A stretch of 52,370 nt of DNA from Sphingobacteriia bacterium (GCA_008080835.1 VMDK01000010.1:1-52370); one strand, 5' to 3'. Positions 42,085 through 50,457 are shown, counted from the first letter of the stretch. Notes: generated by a model not told the origin, from the sequence alone. A program made the numbers and translations.

Positions 42085-42983
42085 GAAGGAAACATACATA
42101 CCAATATCTGCGTTTGAGTGTCGCTTTGGCTGCATTTTCTGTGCTTTCTGCCTGCGAAGAGCTATCTCCGGTACCCGACTCCGAATTGCCGGAATTCGTG
42201 GACCAGCTGGTGCTTAACGCCAGTTTTGACGATGGGAACCCGATCAGTCTGGAGATCAGCTATACGGCCTGGGCTTACGATTCACTATTCCCTGGCGTAG
42301 TTGATGATGCCGAGATCGATCTGAGTGTAGACGGAGCATCTGTATCGGTGACCTATAATCCAGCAACTCGCAGATATGAAAGCTCAAGAGTCCCGAAACC
42401 CGGAGAGCTGTATTCAATACTCGCTTCGAAGGGCTCATATTCCAGGATCAGTAGCACATTGAATATTCCGGATAATCTTGAAAACGTGCGATCAGGATAC
42501 ATTCCTGACGGTGGAATTGACCCACAGGGAAATCCGGGAGACCTAATGTTCATTGAATTTGACGACCCGGGAGGGAAGGACTTCTACGAATTGCACTTCT
42601 ACTATTTCAGTGAATTGGCGGAGATCTTTGTGCCGTTCGATTTTGAGCTTACCGATGAGACCCTGCTGAGTCCAAACACTCTAAAACTCAACAGCGGAGG
42701 CTTCCTCTTCAGCGACGAGTTGTTCAACGGCACCAGAAAGCGCTTTACGGCTGCAATAACATCCTCATTGACCCGTGGCAATAGCGACATCAAGTACTTG
42801 ATCGAGCTGCGCAAGGTGAATCAGGACTATTGGAAGTACTGGCGGACCCTTCAACAATACCGCGACCAGGAGGATCAGATCGCAAGCGGACCATTTGGTA
42901 ATGCAGTGATCATTCACTCCAATGTTTCCGGTGGTTTGGGCATATTCATGGGCTCAAACCTACAAAGCGATACTATTCGCTGA
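42081..42983 (+). CDS. DUF4249-family lipoprotein, partner of the TonB receptor
   Basis: The 300-residue protein has a lipoprotein signal (LRLSVALAAFSVLSAC, lipobox cysteine C25). It has the DUF4249 layout: VDQLVLNASFDDGNPISLEI, an extracellular-type beta sandwich (VDDAEIDLSVDGASVSVTY; YSILASKGSYSRISSTLNIP) and a C-terminal NQDYWKYWRTLQQYRDQ ... NVSGGLGIFMG segment. Such proteins are likely surface-exposed substrate-capture partners of the adjacent receptor. Translation is coupled by the 4-base overlap. Confidence 0.85.
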   Translation: MRRKHTYQYLRLSVALAAFSVLSACEELSPVPDSELPEFVDQLVLNASFDDGNPISLEISYTAWAYDSLFPGVVDDAEIDLSVDGASVSVTYNPATRRYESSRVPKPGELYSILASKGSYSRISSTLNIPDNLENVRSGYIPDGGIDPQGNPGDLMFIEFDDPGGKDFYELHFYYFSELAEIFVPFDFELTDETLLSPNTLKLNSGGFLFSDELFNGTRKRFTAAITSSLTRGNSDIKYLIELRKVNQDYWKYWRTLQQYRDQEDQIASGPFGNAVIIHSNVSGGLGIFMGSNLQSDTIR

Positions 42984-44135
42984 TCAAGGTCTTGAGAATC
43001 GCGGATCGCTAAAGAATGCCGTGTCGCGCAGTGACCGTATGAAAACCTTCAGATCTTCTTTGTCCTGTTCAGACCAAGCTCTTGGGATGGGTTTCCCATT
43101 GGGATCCAGATGTTTCTGAAGATTCGGATCCAACGTCGGACTGCTATGGAATCCAGTATCGTAGAAGTCCAATACTTCATCCAGGCTTGAAAAGCGGCCA
43201 TCGTGCATGAAAGGGGCGGTATACTCAAGATTGATAAGTGAAGGCACCTTGAATTTGCCCATATCATTCGGGTCTGCGGTATGTGCAAACAGCCCGGGAT
43301 CAAGAGTTGGATCTTCGCTGAGACCATTATTGATGAACTCAAAGTTGGTATTGAATGCATTCACCACGTGACAATGAAAGCAATCCCCCTTGGTCTCATC
43401 GAGAAACACCATGAAACCACGATTCTCCTGAGGGGTTCTTGATTGCTGACCAACCGAACCGGGTGCGATCTTCAATGTTGTGGCAAATATGGTACGCAGG
43501 AATTGCGCCATAGCCTTTGACATGGTCTCAGAAGTTATCGTGCTATCGCAAAACGCTCGATAGAACATTCCGGGATATTTATCCGACTCCTGCAGTTCGC
43601 GTATCGCATTGAATACGTTCTCGTGCATCTCAAACTCAGCCTCAATAGGCACTGTACTCAATTCTTCCAAACTTCGAGAATTGCCGTCCCAGAAATATCT
43701 CCTGGCGTAAGCCAAGTTGAATAAAGGCATGCTGTTTCGGAATCCTTCTTGTCCGTCTATTCCCACGCTGAACTTGACGTCCTTATCAATGAAAGAGGCA
43801 TTTTGCTGATGGCAGGAAGCGCAACTTTGCGTGTTATCACCGCTCAAGATCGGGTCGTAGAACAAGTGGCGACCCAATTCAATTCCTTCTTCCGTCAATG
43901 GATTGTCCGGAGTAGCAGGAAATGGAGGATAGAAATCGGGAAGTACAAGCTCAACAGGAGTGCCGCATGGAACGGAATTGTCCGATTCAATGATGGGAGG
44001 ATCATTTTTACATGAATCCATGACCAGCATCAGAATAAGCACCCAGACTGACGATCTCAGACCGTTCAACAAATAATTAATAGCACTGGTAAATCGCATC
44101 ATTTTCAAGAACTTGTCAAAGACGAACTTGTTCAT
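42984..44135 (-). CDS. Di-haem cytochrome-c peroxidase family lipoprotein
   Basis: The 383-residue protein has two c-type haem motifs, C105-A-S-C108-H109 and C252-F-H-C255-H256, in the standard CCP/MauG arrangement, with ELGRHLFYDPILSGDNTQSC before the first. A hydrophobic N-terminus ends in VMDSC (C42), consistent with a lipid anchor to the periplasmic face. The family reduces H2O2 or oxidises a substrate using electrons from a cytochrome. It abuts the stop of the DUF4249 gene and is divergent from the second TonB receptor. Start alternatives at 44102 and 44099 cannot be excluded. Confidence 0.92.
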   Translation of the reverse strand: MNKFVFDKFLKMMRFTSAINYLLNGLRSSVWVLILMLVMDSCKNDPPIIESDNSVPCGTPVELVLPDFYPPFPATPDNPLTEEGIELGRHLFYDPILSGDNTQSCASCHQQNASFIDKDVKFSVGIDGQEGFRNSMPLFNLAYARRYFWDGNSRSLEELSTVPIEAEFEMHENVFNAIRELQESDKYPGMFYRAFCDSTITSETMSKAMAQFLRTIFATTLKIAPGSVGQQSRTPQENRGFMVFLDETKGDCFHCHVVNAFNTNFEFINNGLSEDPTLDPGLFAHTADPNDMGKFKVPSLINLEYTAPFMHDGRFSSLDEVLDFYDTGFHSSPTLDPNLQKHLDPNGKPIPRAWSEQDKEDLKVFIRSLRDTAFFSDPRFSRP

Positions 44136-44195
44136 TCGAAATAACGATTAATTGGGGCAAAATACTGTAACATTGCACACTTTCTCAAGTAGCCC

Positions 44196-46514
44196 ATGCG
44201 CCGTAGACTCAGCTTTCTGTTATTTTTCATGATCCTCCTTCCGGTTCTGTCTTTTGGCCAGACCGGCGAGATCCGTGGTTTTGTCTACGACAAGCAGAGT
44301 GGTGAGGCCATGCCTTATGCGACCGTTATCCTGACCAAAAGCAAGCAAGGAACCTTATCCGACGACAACGGTTTTTACAACTTCACGGAGTTGAGAGCAG
44401 GTACTTATTCGGTGCAATGTATCATGGTGGGGTATGATACGGCATATGCCAACGTCAAGCTCAATAAAGGAAGCATTGCGAGTCAGAATCTGTACATCAC
44501 TTCACAAAGCTCTGTGCTTGATCAGGCCGTGGTTACAGCTAAGAAGCAAAAGCGCAAGACAGAAACAACGATCGGGGAGATCAATATCAGTGCTCGGGAA
44601 TTGACACAGATCCCGACCGTGGGTGGTGCACCGGACCTGATTCAGTACCTGCAGGTGCTGCCGGGTGTGGTTTTCAGCGGGGACCAAGGTGGACAGCTCT
44701 ATATCCGAGGTGGCTCACCGGTAATGAACAAGGTTCTGCTCGACGGCATGACAATCTACAACCCTTTCCACAGTATTGGGTTATTCAGCGTATTCGACGC
44801 GGATGTGATCAAGACTGTCGACGTCTATTCAGCCGGCTTCAGCGCTGAATACGGTGGACGCATCAGTGCCATTCTGGATGTGAAGACAAGAGATGGTAAT
44901 CCCAACGGCTTGAGAGGAAAGCTCAATGTGAATCCATTCACGAGCAAAGTGATGCTTGAAGGTCCTTTTAACAAGGATCGAAAAAGACCAGGAAGCAGCA
45001 CCTATGTGCTGAGCTATAAGAATTCGTACCTCGACCAGACCAGTAAGGTCTTTTACGATTATGTAGGAGAGGGGCAGCTGCCATATTCCTTCAGTGACCT
45101 ATACGGAAAGATGGCTTTTAAAGCTTCCAATGGTAGTTATTTCAAGTTATTCGGATTTGATTACAAAGACCGTGTAGACTTTGATAACACTGCGCGTTAT
45201 GCATGGGACAGCAAAGGGATGGGATCGAAGTTTTTGTTGGTTCCTGACGGCTCAAAAACGTTAATAGACGGGTCATTTGCATTTAGCGATTACGGAATTG
45301 AGCAACAGGATGGCGATCAGCAACCACGATTCTCGTCCATTAACGGATTCAATCTTGGATTGAACTTCGGTTATTTCAAAAAGAATAATGAACTGAAATA
45401 TGGTCTGGAACTCAATGGCTTTACCACGGACTTCCAGATCACCAATGCGAACAACAGAAGGATCAGTCAGAAAGAGAACACGACTGAACTTACAGGATAT
45501 ATCAACTATCTGAAGATCATCAAGGACAAGCTCATACTCGAACCGGGCTTCCGCATCCAGTATTATGCCTCATTGGCTAATACGAGTTACGAGCCAAGGC
45601 TGCGTGTTAAATACATTATTAATAGCCGATTCAGAGCAAAAGCCGCTGCCGGATTGTACTCACAGAACCTGCTGAGTGCAGTTTCTGACAGGGATGTTGT
45701 TAATCTGTTCTACGGTTTCCTCTCCGGTCCGGATGATCTACCAAATATGTTGGACAACAATCCGATCACACATCGTATGCAAACGGCCGGTCACCTGGTA
45801 GGAGGTATTGAGTTCGATATCAACAAGCACAGTGAGATCAATGCAGAAGCCTATCTGAAAGACTTTACGCAGGTGTCTAACATCAACCGTGACAAGATAT
45901 ACGACGACAATACGGAGAATGCCAGCAAACCTGAGCAGCTCCGCAAGGACTTCATCGTTGAAACGGGACAGGCGTACGGTTATGATGTGAATTATAAGTA
46001 CCAAAGCAAGGATCTTTACATCTGGCTGGTATACTCTTTCAATTACGTGAGTAGATTCGATGGTGTGCGGACCTATCAGCCGCATTTCGACAGGAGACAT
46101 AACTTCAACTTTATTGCTTCACATCAATTTGGAAAGGAGAAAAGCTGGGAGGCGAACGCTCGTTGGAATTATGGAAGTGGCTTCCCATTCACTCTGACAC
46201 AAGGATTCTACGAGAATATAGGCTTCAACGGTGGTGCATCTACGGATTATAATACAGCTAACGGTGATTTTGCGATCATGTTCGGCGATCTCAATACAGG
46301 AAGACTACCTCAGTATCATCGATTAGACCTGAGTTTGAAGAAAACATTCGTGTACAAGCGCGTGAATAACGAGATCCAGAAGGCTCTCGAGATCGTTGCC
46401 AGCTGCACGAACGTGTACAACAGAGCTAATATCTTTTACTTCGATCGTGTCTCTTACAAGCGGGTGAATCAGCTCCCGATCATGCCAAGTTTGGCGCTCA
46501 GTTATAAATTCTAA
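44196..46514 (+). CDS. TonB-dependent receptor with carboxypeptidase-like N-domain
   Basis: The 772-residue outer-membrane protein has a signal peptide (LSFLLFFMILLPVLSFGQ), a CarboxypepD_reg-like domain (GEIRGFVYDKQSGEAMPYATV), a plug (IPTVGGAPDLIQYLQVLPGV, LYIRGGSPVMNKVLLDGMTI, YSAGFSAEYGGRISAILDV) and a barrel ending in LALSYKF with the terminal Phe typical of outer-membrane proteins. It has the same length as the receptor at 39766 but clearly different sequence. There is no SusD-like partner. It may import iron or another small nutrient; the neighbouring peroxidase is suggestive but not proof. Confidence 0.92.
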   Translation: MRRRLSFLLFFMILLPVLSFGQTGEIRGFVYDKQSGEAMPYATVILTKSKQGTLSDDNGFYNFTELRAGTYSVQCIMVGYDTAYANVKLNKGSIASQNLYITSQSSVLDQAVVTAKKQKRKTETTIGEINISARELTQIPTVGGAPDLIQYLQVLPGVVFSGDQGGQLYIRGGSPVMNKVLLDGMTIYNPFHSIGLFSVFDADVIKTVDVYSAGFSAEYGGRISAILDVKTRDGNPNGLRGKLNVNPFTSKVMLEGPFNKDRKRPGSSTYVLSYKNSYLDQTSKVFYDYVGEGQLPYSFSDLYGKMAFKASNGSYFKLFGFDYKDRVDFDNTARYAWDSKGMGSKFLLVPDGSKTLIDGSFAFSDYGIEQQDGDQQPRFSSINGFNLGLNFGYFKKNNELKYGLELNGFTTDFQITNANNRRISQKENTTELTGYINYLKIIKDKLILEPGFRIQYYASLANTSYEPRLRVKYIINSRFRAKAAAGLYSQNLLSAVSDRDVVNLFYGFLSGPDDLPNMLDNNPITHRMQTAGHLVGGIEFDINKHSEINAEAYLKDFTQVSNINRDKIYDDNTENASKPEQLRKDFIVETGQAYGYDVNYKYQSKDLYIWLVYSFNYVSRFDGVRTYQPHFDRRHNFNFIASHQFGKEKSWEANARWNYGSGFPFTLTQGFYENIGFNGGASTDYNTANGDFAIMFGDLNTGRLPQYHRLDLSLKKTFVYKRVNNEIQKALEIVASCTNVYNRANIFYFDRVSYKRVNQLPIMPSLALSYKF

Positions 46515-46556
46515 GCTGACGGTATTTTCTTTGCAGCCGAATAGGGAACGAGGCTT

Positions 46557-48203
46557 ATGAAGAGAATTTCAATACTTATCGCGGTATTCGTAGCAGTTGT
46601 TTCAGGTGCTCTTGCAGCAAATGTGAACAATAACCCCCACGACGTCATATACAATCATCTTTTCTATTTGCAGGAGGATAGCTATGATCCTGCTGAAGCT
46701 GCAAGATCATTTGATCTGGAAGCCGGTGAAGTGGCCAATCGCAAAGCGGTTCGACTAAAGCAGATCCTGGATGGGAAAGGAATGTTCGTTGATCTGGAGA
46801 GCATACCGAAGACCTACGACCATTTTGATTCAACTCATGAAGCGCACGTTTACTACATCGATCCCCTTGAGCCGGCAATTTATCTGGAAAAGAAAGGCGA
46901 TCAGTGGTATTATTCTACAGAGACGGTAGAAGCTATTCCGGTATTATTCAAAAAGACCTTCCCTTTTGGTTCACAATGGAGCACTTATTTCCATGCCCCA
47001 TTCTGGAGTAAACAGGTTTTGGGCCTAAAGCTGATGCATTGGACAGAACTTCTGATCGCACTATTGCTCGCAGTCTTACTGGTGTTTGTATTGCAGCGCT
47101 TGCTTAAACCGGTATTTAGTCGCCTTACACGATTGAACCTTGGTATCCTGGCAGATGCCGATAGTATACTGATGAAGCTCTCTAGAGTTGTGGCACTTTT
47201 TGTAGCAGCGAAGCTGGTTCAATTCATAGTGCCTTCATTCATGCTTCCTGCACAATTGAATAGTGTCCTGATCAAGGGATTGAATATCCTGTCAGTCTTC
47301 TTCCTCATATTCATCGTACTGCAGCTGCTTGAGCTCTTCTTTAGTTATTTGAAAAGGAGGGCAGAGGCGACTGAAGGAACCATGGACGACCAATTGGTCC
47401 CGATCCTACGTCGAATCGGACAGATCATCGTATGGATGCTAGGGCTTTTGCTCGTTCTGCGAATATTAAAAGTAGATATCACAGCATTGGTTGCCGGTAT
47501 ATCTATCGGAGGCCTGGCCATTGCTCTGGCGGCACAAGACACGGTAAAGAACTTCTTTGGTTCGGTCATGATATTCATCGATCGTCCCTTCCAAATCGGC
47601 GACTGGATACATTTCAATGATGTGGACGGGATCGTGGAAGAGGTTGGAATCCGAGCCACCCGCATCAGAACCTTCGCCAATTCGATCACCTATGTACCAA
47701 ATGGTATGCTGGCCAATCAAGTGGTAGATAACATGGGATTGCGCACCTACAGACGCTATAAGGCTGATATAGGCGTGACCTACGATACGCCACCGGATAC
47801 GATTGACGCATTCGTGGACGGCATCAAAGAGATCATCAAGATGCATCCAACCGCCAGAAAGGACTATTTCGAGGTTCATTTAAACAGTTTTGGAGCGTAT
47901 TCTTTGAATATCCTCGTCTACATGTTCTTCGAAGCTCCCGACTGGACAGCGGAACTAAGCGGCAGACATGATGTAATGCAGGCGATCATCCGACTTGCAG
48001 ATAGTATGGGAGTTCGCTTCGCATTCCCAACGCAGTCATTGCAGATTGAGGAGTTCCCTGGAAAGATGTCAGGTATTCCTTCTCACAAGAAGGGAGGAGA
48101 CATGATCACGTCGCGTGATAAGACTTTAGAGGATATTCGAAAGCGTTTTGAATCCATCCACGAAGAGGATGCCGGAAAATACAAACCGATAGGAGGTTCC
48201 TGA
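46557..48203 (+). CDS. MscS-family mechanosensitive channel with extended N-terminus
   Basis: The 548-residue protein has a signal peptide (ISILIAVFVAVVSGALAAN) and a ~130-residue soluble, presumably periplasmic domain. Several membrane segments follow, then the MscS core (VDITALVAGISIGGLAIALA, then AQDTVKNFFGSVMIFIDRPF, then QIGDWI). The cytoplasmic beta and C-terminal domains follow (GIVEEVGIRATRIRTFANS, YVPNGMLANQVV). The pore-helix Gly/Ala packing pattern is kept. It releases solutes under membrane tension. The C-terminal ~60 residues are a polar tail. Confidence 0.9.
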   Translation: MKRISILIAVFVAVVSGALAANVNNNPHDVIYNHLFYLQEDSYDPAEAARSFDLEAGEVANRKAVRLKQILDGKGMFVDLESIPKTYDHFDSTHEAHVYYIDPLEPAIYLEKKGDQWYYSTETVEAIPVLFKKTFPFGSQWSTYFHAPFWSKQVLGLKLMHWTELLIALLLAVLLVFVLQRLLKPVFSRLTRLNLGILADADSILMKLSRVVALFVAAKLVQFIVPSFMLPAQLNSVLIKGLNILSVFFLIFIVLQLLELFFSYLKRRAEATEGTMDDQLVPILRRIGQIIVWMLGLLLVLRILKVDITALVAGISIGGLAIALAAQDTVKNFFGSVMIFIDRPFQIGDWIHFNDVDGIVEEVGIRATRIRTFANSITYVPNGMLANQVVDNMGLRTYRRYKADIGVTYDTPPDTIDAFVDGIKEIIKMHPTARKDYFEVHLNSFGAYSLNILVYMFFEAPDWTAELSGRHDVMQAIIRLADSMGVRFAFPTQSLQIEEFPGKMSGIPSHKKGGDMITSRDKTLEDIRKRFESIHEEDAGKYKPIGGS

Positions 48204-48204
48204 T

Positions 48205-48501
48205 CTAATCAAGCGGTCCTAAAGGGTCATCAAAATGCCCGCCTTCCGCGTCGTCGCTGGATTGCTTTTCCAGTTCGATCAGGTCTTCGAGTTTGGCTAT
48301 ATCGGCATGACCTTTTTCTTCAGCTTTTAAAGTGTTGAGCGTTCTCAAGGTTTTCACAGCCATAGAACGGCCTTTGAGATCCGTGGCATTGCGAAATGTC
48401 GAGGTTGTGATCACGTTCTGATGATCGTCCACCATGATAAAGAACTCCTTGAAGTCCCAGTGGATATAATAGATCTGCTCGTCGTTCTTGAATATGGGCA
48501 C
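48205..48501 (-). CDS. Small hypothetical protein
   Basis: The 98-residue protein starts at GTG 48501, with an AGG nine bases upstream. The N-terminal half is beta-like (PIFKNDEQIYYIHWDFKEFFIMVDD). The middle is basic and the tail acidic (DDAEGGHFDDPLGPLD). No family was recognised. It lies tail-to-tail with the MscS gene, one base apart. Confidence 0.6.
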   Translation of the reverse strand: MPIFKNDEQIYYIHWDFKEFFIMVDDHQNVITTSTFRNATDLKGRSMAVKTLRTLNTLKAEEKGHADIAKLEDLIELEKQSSDDAEGGHFDDPLGPLD

Positions 48502-48610
48502 TGTATTCGACCTGTGTTTGGGAAAATTAACTAAAAAACTCCTTCCGAGAGCATCTTATTGTGAACATGCTGAACACCGCATTTGGAAACGTACATAACC
48601 CGAAAATTTA

Positions 48611-48641
48611 TTTGCTCTGAAATAGAGAAGGCATATTTTTG
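48611..48641 (+). promoter_or_regulatory. Perfect Bacteroidota promoter of tRNA-Ser
   Basis: TTTG at 48611-48614, exactly 19 bases, then TATTTTTG at 48634-48641: the full TTTG-N19-TAnnTTTG consensus. It ends 12 bases before the mature tRNA 5' end, which places the transcription start about five bases before the tRNA. Confidence 0.8.
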
Positions 48642-48653
48642 CACCTCGCGAAC

Positions 48654-48738
48654 GGAGAGGTGGCAGAGTGGTCGAATGCGGCGGTCTTGAAAACCGTTGA
48701 GGGTCAAACCTCCGGGGGTTCGAATCCCTCCCTCTCCG
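48654..48738 (+). tRNA. tRNA-Ser (TGA), integration target
   Basis: The acceptor stem is GGAGAGG / CCTCTCC with discriminator G. The anticodon arm GGCGGT-CTTGAAA-ACCGTT gives TGA. A long variable arm (GAGGGTCAAACCTC) is present and the T loop is TTCGAAT. CCA is not encoded. Its last bases are repeated at 48861-48877. Confidence 0.95.
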
Positions 48739-48739
48739 C
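48723..48739 (+). other. Attachment-site repeat, copy 1 (3' end of tRNA-Ser)
   Basis: The 17-base AATCCCTCCCTCTCCGC covers the 3' part of the T arm, the acceptor strand, the discriminator and one more base. An identical copy starts at 48861. Confidence 0.75.
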
Positions 48740-48746
48740 GGAATAG

Positions 48747-48775
48747 AAAGCATCCCGAAAGGGGTGCTTTTTTTT
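48747..48775 (+). terminator. Rho-independent terminator of tRNA-Ser
   Basis: A 10-bp stem AAAGCATCCC/GGGGTGCTTT (one T-G pair) closes a GAAA tetraloop and is followed by a T-run. Confidence 0.85.
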
Positions 48776-48797
48776 ATTTAAGGTCAACGGATGAGAA

Positions 48798-48860
48798 CCC
48801 TCGGGTTCGAACCGACGACCGAAGGGAGGAGCTCACGAGACTCGCGACAGCGAGACGAGT
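48798..48860. other. Structured spacer between the two attachment repeats
   Basis: This stretch holds a perfect palindrome GGTTCGAACC (48804-48813) inside a larger stem CCCTCGG/CCGAAGGG (48798-48826). A second hairpin, CTCGC-GACA-GCGAG (48841-48854), follows. The TTCGAA-containing part resembles a tRNA T arm, so the segment may be a decayed tRNA-Ser-like remnant from earlier integrations (inference). Confidence 0.45.
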
Positions 48861-48877
48861 AATCCCTCCCTCTCCGC
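48861..48877 (+). other. Attachment-site repeat, copy 2 (probable att junction of the element)
   Basis: This is an identical 17-base copy of the tRNA-Ser 3' end at 48723-48739. The sequence to its right is different in character and leads to an integrase gene 250 bases away. Confidence 0.65.
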
Positions 48878-48891
48878 ATACCTAGGGTACC

Positions 48892-48927
48892 AAAATGCTC
48901 AAAACCAACGTTTTGGGCATTTTTTTT
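48892..48927 (+). terminator. Strong terminator-like hairpin at the element's left end
   Basis: A 14-bp stem AAAATGCTCAAAAC/GTTTTGGGCATTTT (one T-G pair) closes a CAAC loop and ends in a run of T residues. It lies 15 bases inside the second attachment repeat and would insulate the element from the tRNA promoter. Confidence 0.7.
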
Positions 48928-48982
48928 GCCTAAACGGGTGTAACAAAATGCACCAAAATGTACCCACATTGGGTTGCTTAGC

Positions 48983-49017
48983 GGGTTGCTTTTTTGCAAC
49001 TCCAAAAAAAGCAACCC
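48983..49017. repeat. Perfect inverted repeat near the integrase gene
   Basis: The 13-base arms GGGTTGCTTTTTT and AAAAAAGCAACCC are separated by a nine-base loop. An extra GGGTTGCTT direct copy lies just before it at 48971-48979. It could act as a terminator, a protein site or a hairpin in transfer or recombination. Confidence 0.6.
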
Positions 49018-49126
49018 AGCAATGTTACAAAATGGTACTGATGGTCAGTTAGTTACGAGTAGGTTTTTTCGTCTAAGTTTACCACCTTTGAAATGGAAAT
49101 GGAGGGCTTAATTAACGTTAAGTCAG

Positions 49127-50395
49127 ATGTACAACGAGAGATCAAGTTACTCGCTGGTGTTTTTGATCAGCAGAACAAAACCGAAGGTAAATGGAGAATG
49201 TCCTATTTACCTGAAAATCAACATCAACGGGGACAAAACTAGGTTCCCAGTGAAGCGACACCTTCTACCCGAGAAGTGGGATTCTAAACGCACACGGATG
49301 AAAGGACGCTCTAAAGAGGCCGAGGTATTCAACAAGTACCTTGACGCTATCAAATTAAGAGCCAATAAGTTATACAACGAACTATTGGCAAATAATGCGG
49401 AGGTAACATCCCAAATGCTAAAAGATGCCATTTTGGGAACCAATGAAGCCCGGCCTAAAACCATCATCAGCGTGTTTGATGATTATGTGGAGCGACTACA
49501 CTCTCTATTGGGTAAGGAGACCACGTATGCCAATTTCCAGAAGTACAGAACAACTCGGAATCACCTCCAGGCCTATTTGCAAAAAGCCTACCGGGTGAGT
49601 GATGTAAGTATTAAGCGAATTGACCACAGTATGATTGAAGGTTTTGAACACTTTTTGAAAACGGAAAAAGGATGCAGCCACAATACCGCAATCAAGTTTC
49701 TTCAAAACTTCAAGAAGATCACCAAAGACTGTATCAAACGAGGTTGGCTTACAAAGGACCCGTTCATTAACAAAGGACTTTCCTTAAGGGAAGTAAGCCG
49801 TCCGTTATTGAACGAAGAGGAGCTCAATCGCATCCTTGCCTTGGAATTGCAAATAGAGCGCTTAGAACGCGTCAGAGACTATTTTCTATTCGCTTGCTTC
49901 ACCGGCTTGTCTTATGCTGATGTCAAGAAGTTTAAACGCAAGGAAATTGAAATCACCGATTCCGGTAAGTGGATCAAAACCCGCCGAAAGAAGACCGGTG
50001 GAATCGTTTACGTTCCGATCCTAGATGTAGCCTGGCAAATCATTCAGAAGTACAATCCCTATTTCGATCAACTCATGCCTGAAGTTCCTGTGCTCCCTAT
50101 CATGAGCAACCAGAAGATGAATGGTTACCTGAAAGAAATTGCGGACTTAGCCAAAATCACCAAGCAGTTGAGTTACCACATTGCAAGGCACACGTTTGCC
50201 TCAACAGTGACCATGCTCAATGGCGTACCCATCGAAACGGTAAGTAAGATGCTTGGGCATAAAAACATCACTTCCACCCAGCACTACGCGAGAATTGTAG
50301 ATACCAAGGTTAACAAGGACATGAAGGTCTTGGCTGACCAGTTGGATGGAAAGATGGTCGTGAACTGTGTAAACCGTCAAAGTAAAGTGGAATAA
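49127..50395 (+). CDS. Tyrosine site-specific integrase (Bacteroidota type)
   Basis: The 422-residue recombinase has an N-terminal arm-binding domain (VNGECPIYLKININGDKTRF), a SAM-like core-binding domain (about 110-215) and a catalytic domain. Catalytic residues are K288/K289 (RRKKTGG), H351-x-x-R354 (HIARHTFAS), H378 (LGHKN) and nucleophile Y387 (STQHYARI). At the first catalytic arginine position the sequence is FTGLSYADV, with Ser262. The same replacement is known in the CTnDOT integrase IntDOT. The enzyme probably integrated this element at tRNA-Ser just upstream. Confidence 0.92.
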   Translation: MYNERSSYSLVFLISRTKPKVNGECPIYLKININGDKTRFPVKRHLLPEKWDSKRTRMKGRSKEAEVFNKYLDAIKLRANKLYNELLANNAEVTSQMLKDAILGTNEARPKTIISVFDDYVERLHSLLGKETTYANFQKYRTTRNHLQAYLQKAYRVSDVSIKRIDHSMIEGFEHFLKTEKGCSHNTAIKFLQNFKKITKDCIKRGWLTKDPFINKGLSLREVSRPLLNEEELNRILALELQIERLERVRDYFLFACFTGLSYADVKKFKRKEIEITDSGKWIKTRRKKTGGIVYVPILDVAWQIIQKYNPYFDQLMPEVPVLPIMSNQKMNGYLKEIADLAKITKQLSYHIARHTFASTVTMLNGVPIETVSKMLGHKNITSTQHYARIVDTKVNKDMKVLADQLDGKMVVNCVNRQSKVE

Positions 50396-50412
50396 ACCAG
50401 GATAAAGTTAAG

Positions 50413-50457
50413 AGATAGATTTGATTAAATTTAGAATGTTCAATCAAAAGTCTATCT
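50413..50457. promoter_or_regulatory. Inverted repeat and -7 box before the 57-residue gene
   Basis: AGATAGATTTGATT (50413-50426) is matched by AATCAAAAGTCTATCT (50442-50457), an inverted repeat with a two-base bulge. The left arm contains an exact TAGATTTG -7 box (50416-50423). A hairpin or repressor bound here would control the small gene starting at 50461. Confidence 0.45.

Larger units (their letters stand above)
48889..49035 (+). repeat. Four ACCAAAATG/ACAAAATG repeats, possible integrase arm sites
   Basis: The copies are ACCAAAATGC at 48889-48898, ACAAAATGC at 48943-48951, ACCAAAATGT at 48952-48961 and ACAAAATGG at 49027-49035. They lie between the attachment repeat and the integrase gene, where arm-type sites of tyrosine integrases are normally found. 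Confidence 0.4.

Noticed and set aside
48697-48885. Small frame reading GVRIPPSPR across tRNA-Ser
   Set aside because: It is the familiar spurious translation of a tRNA-Ser 3' half; the DNA is explained by the tRNA, terminator and att repeat.
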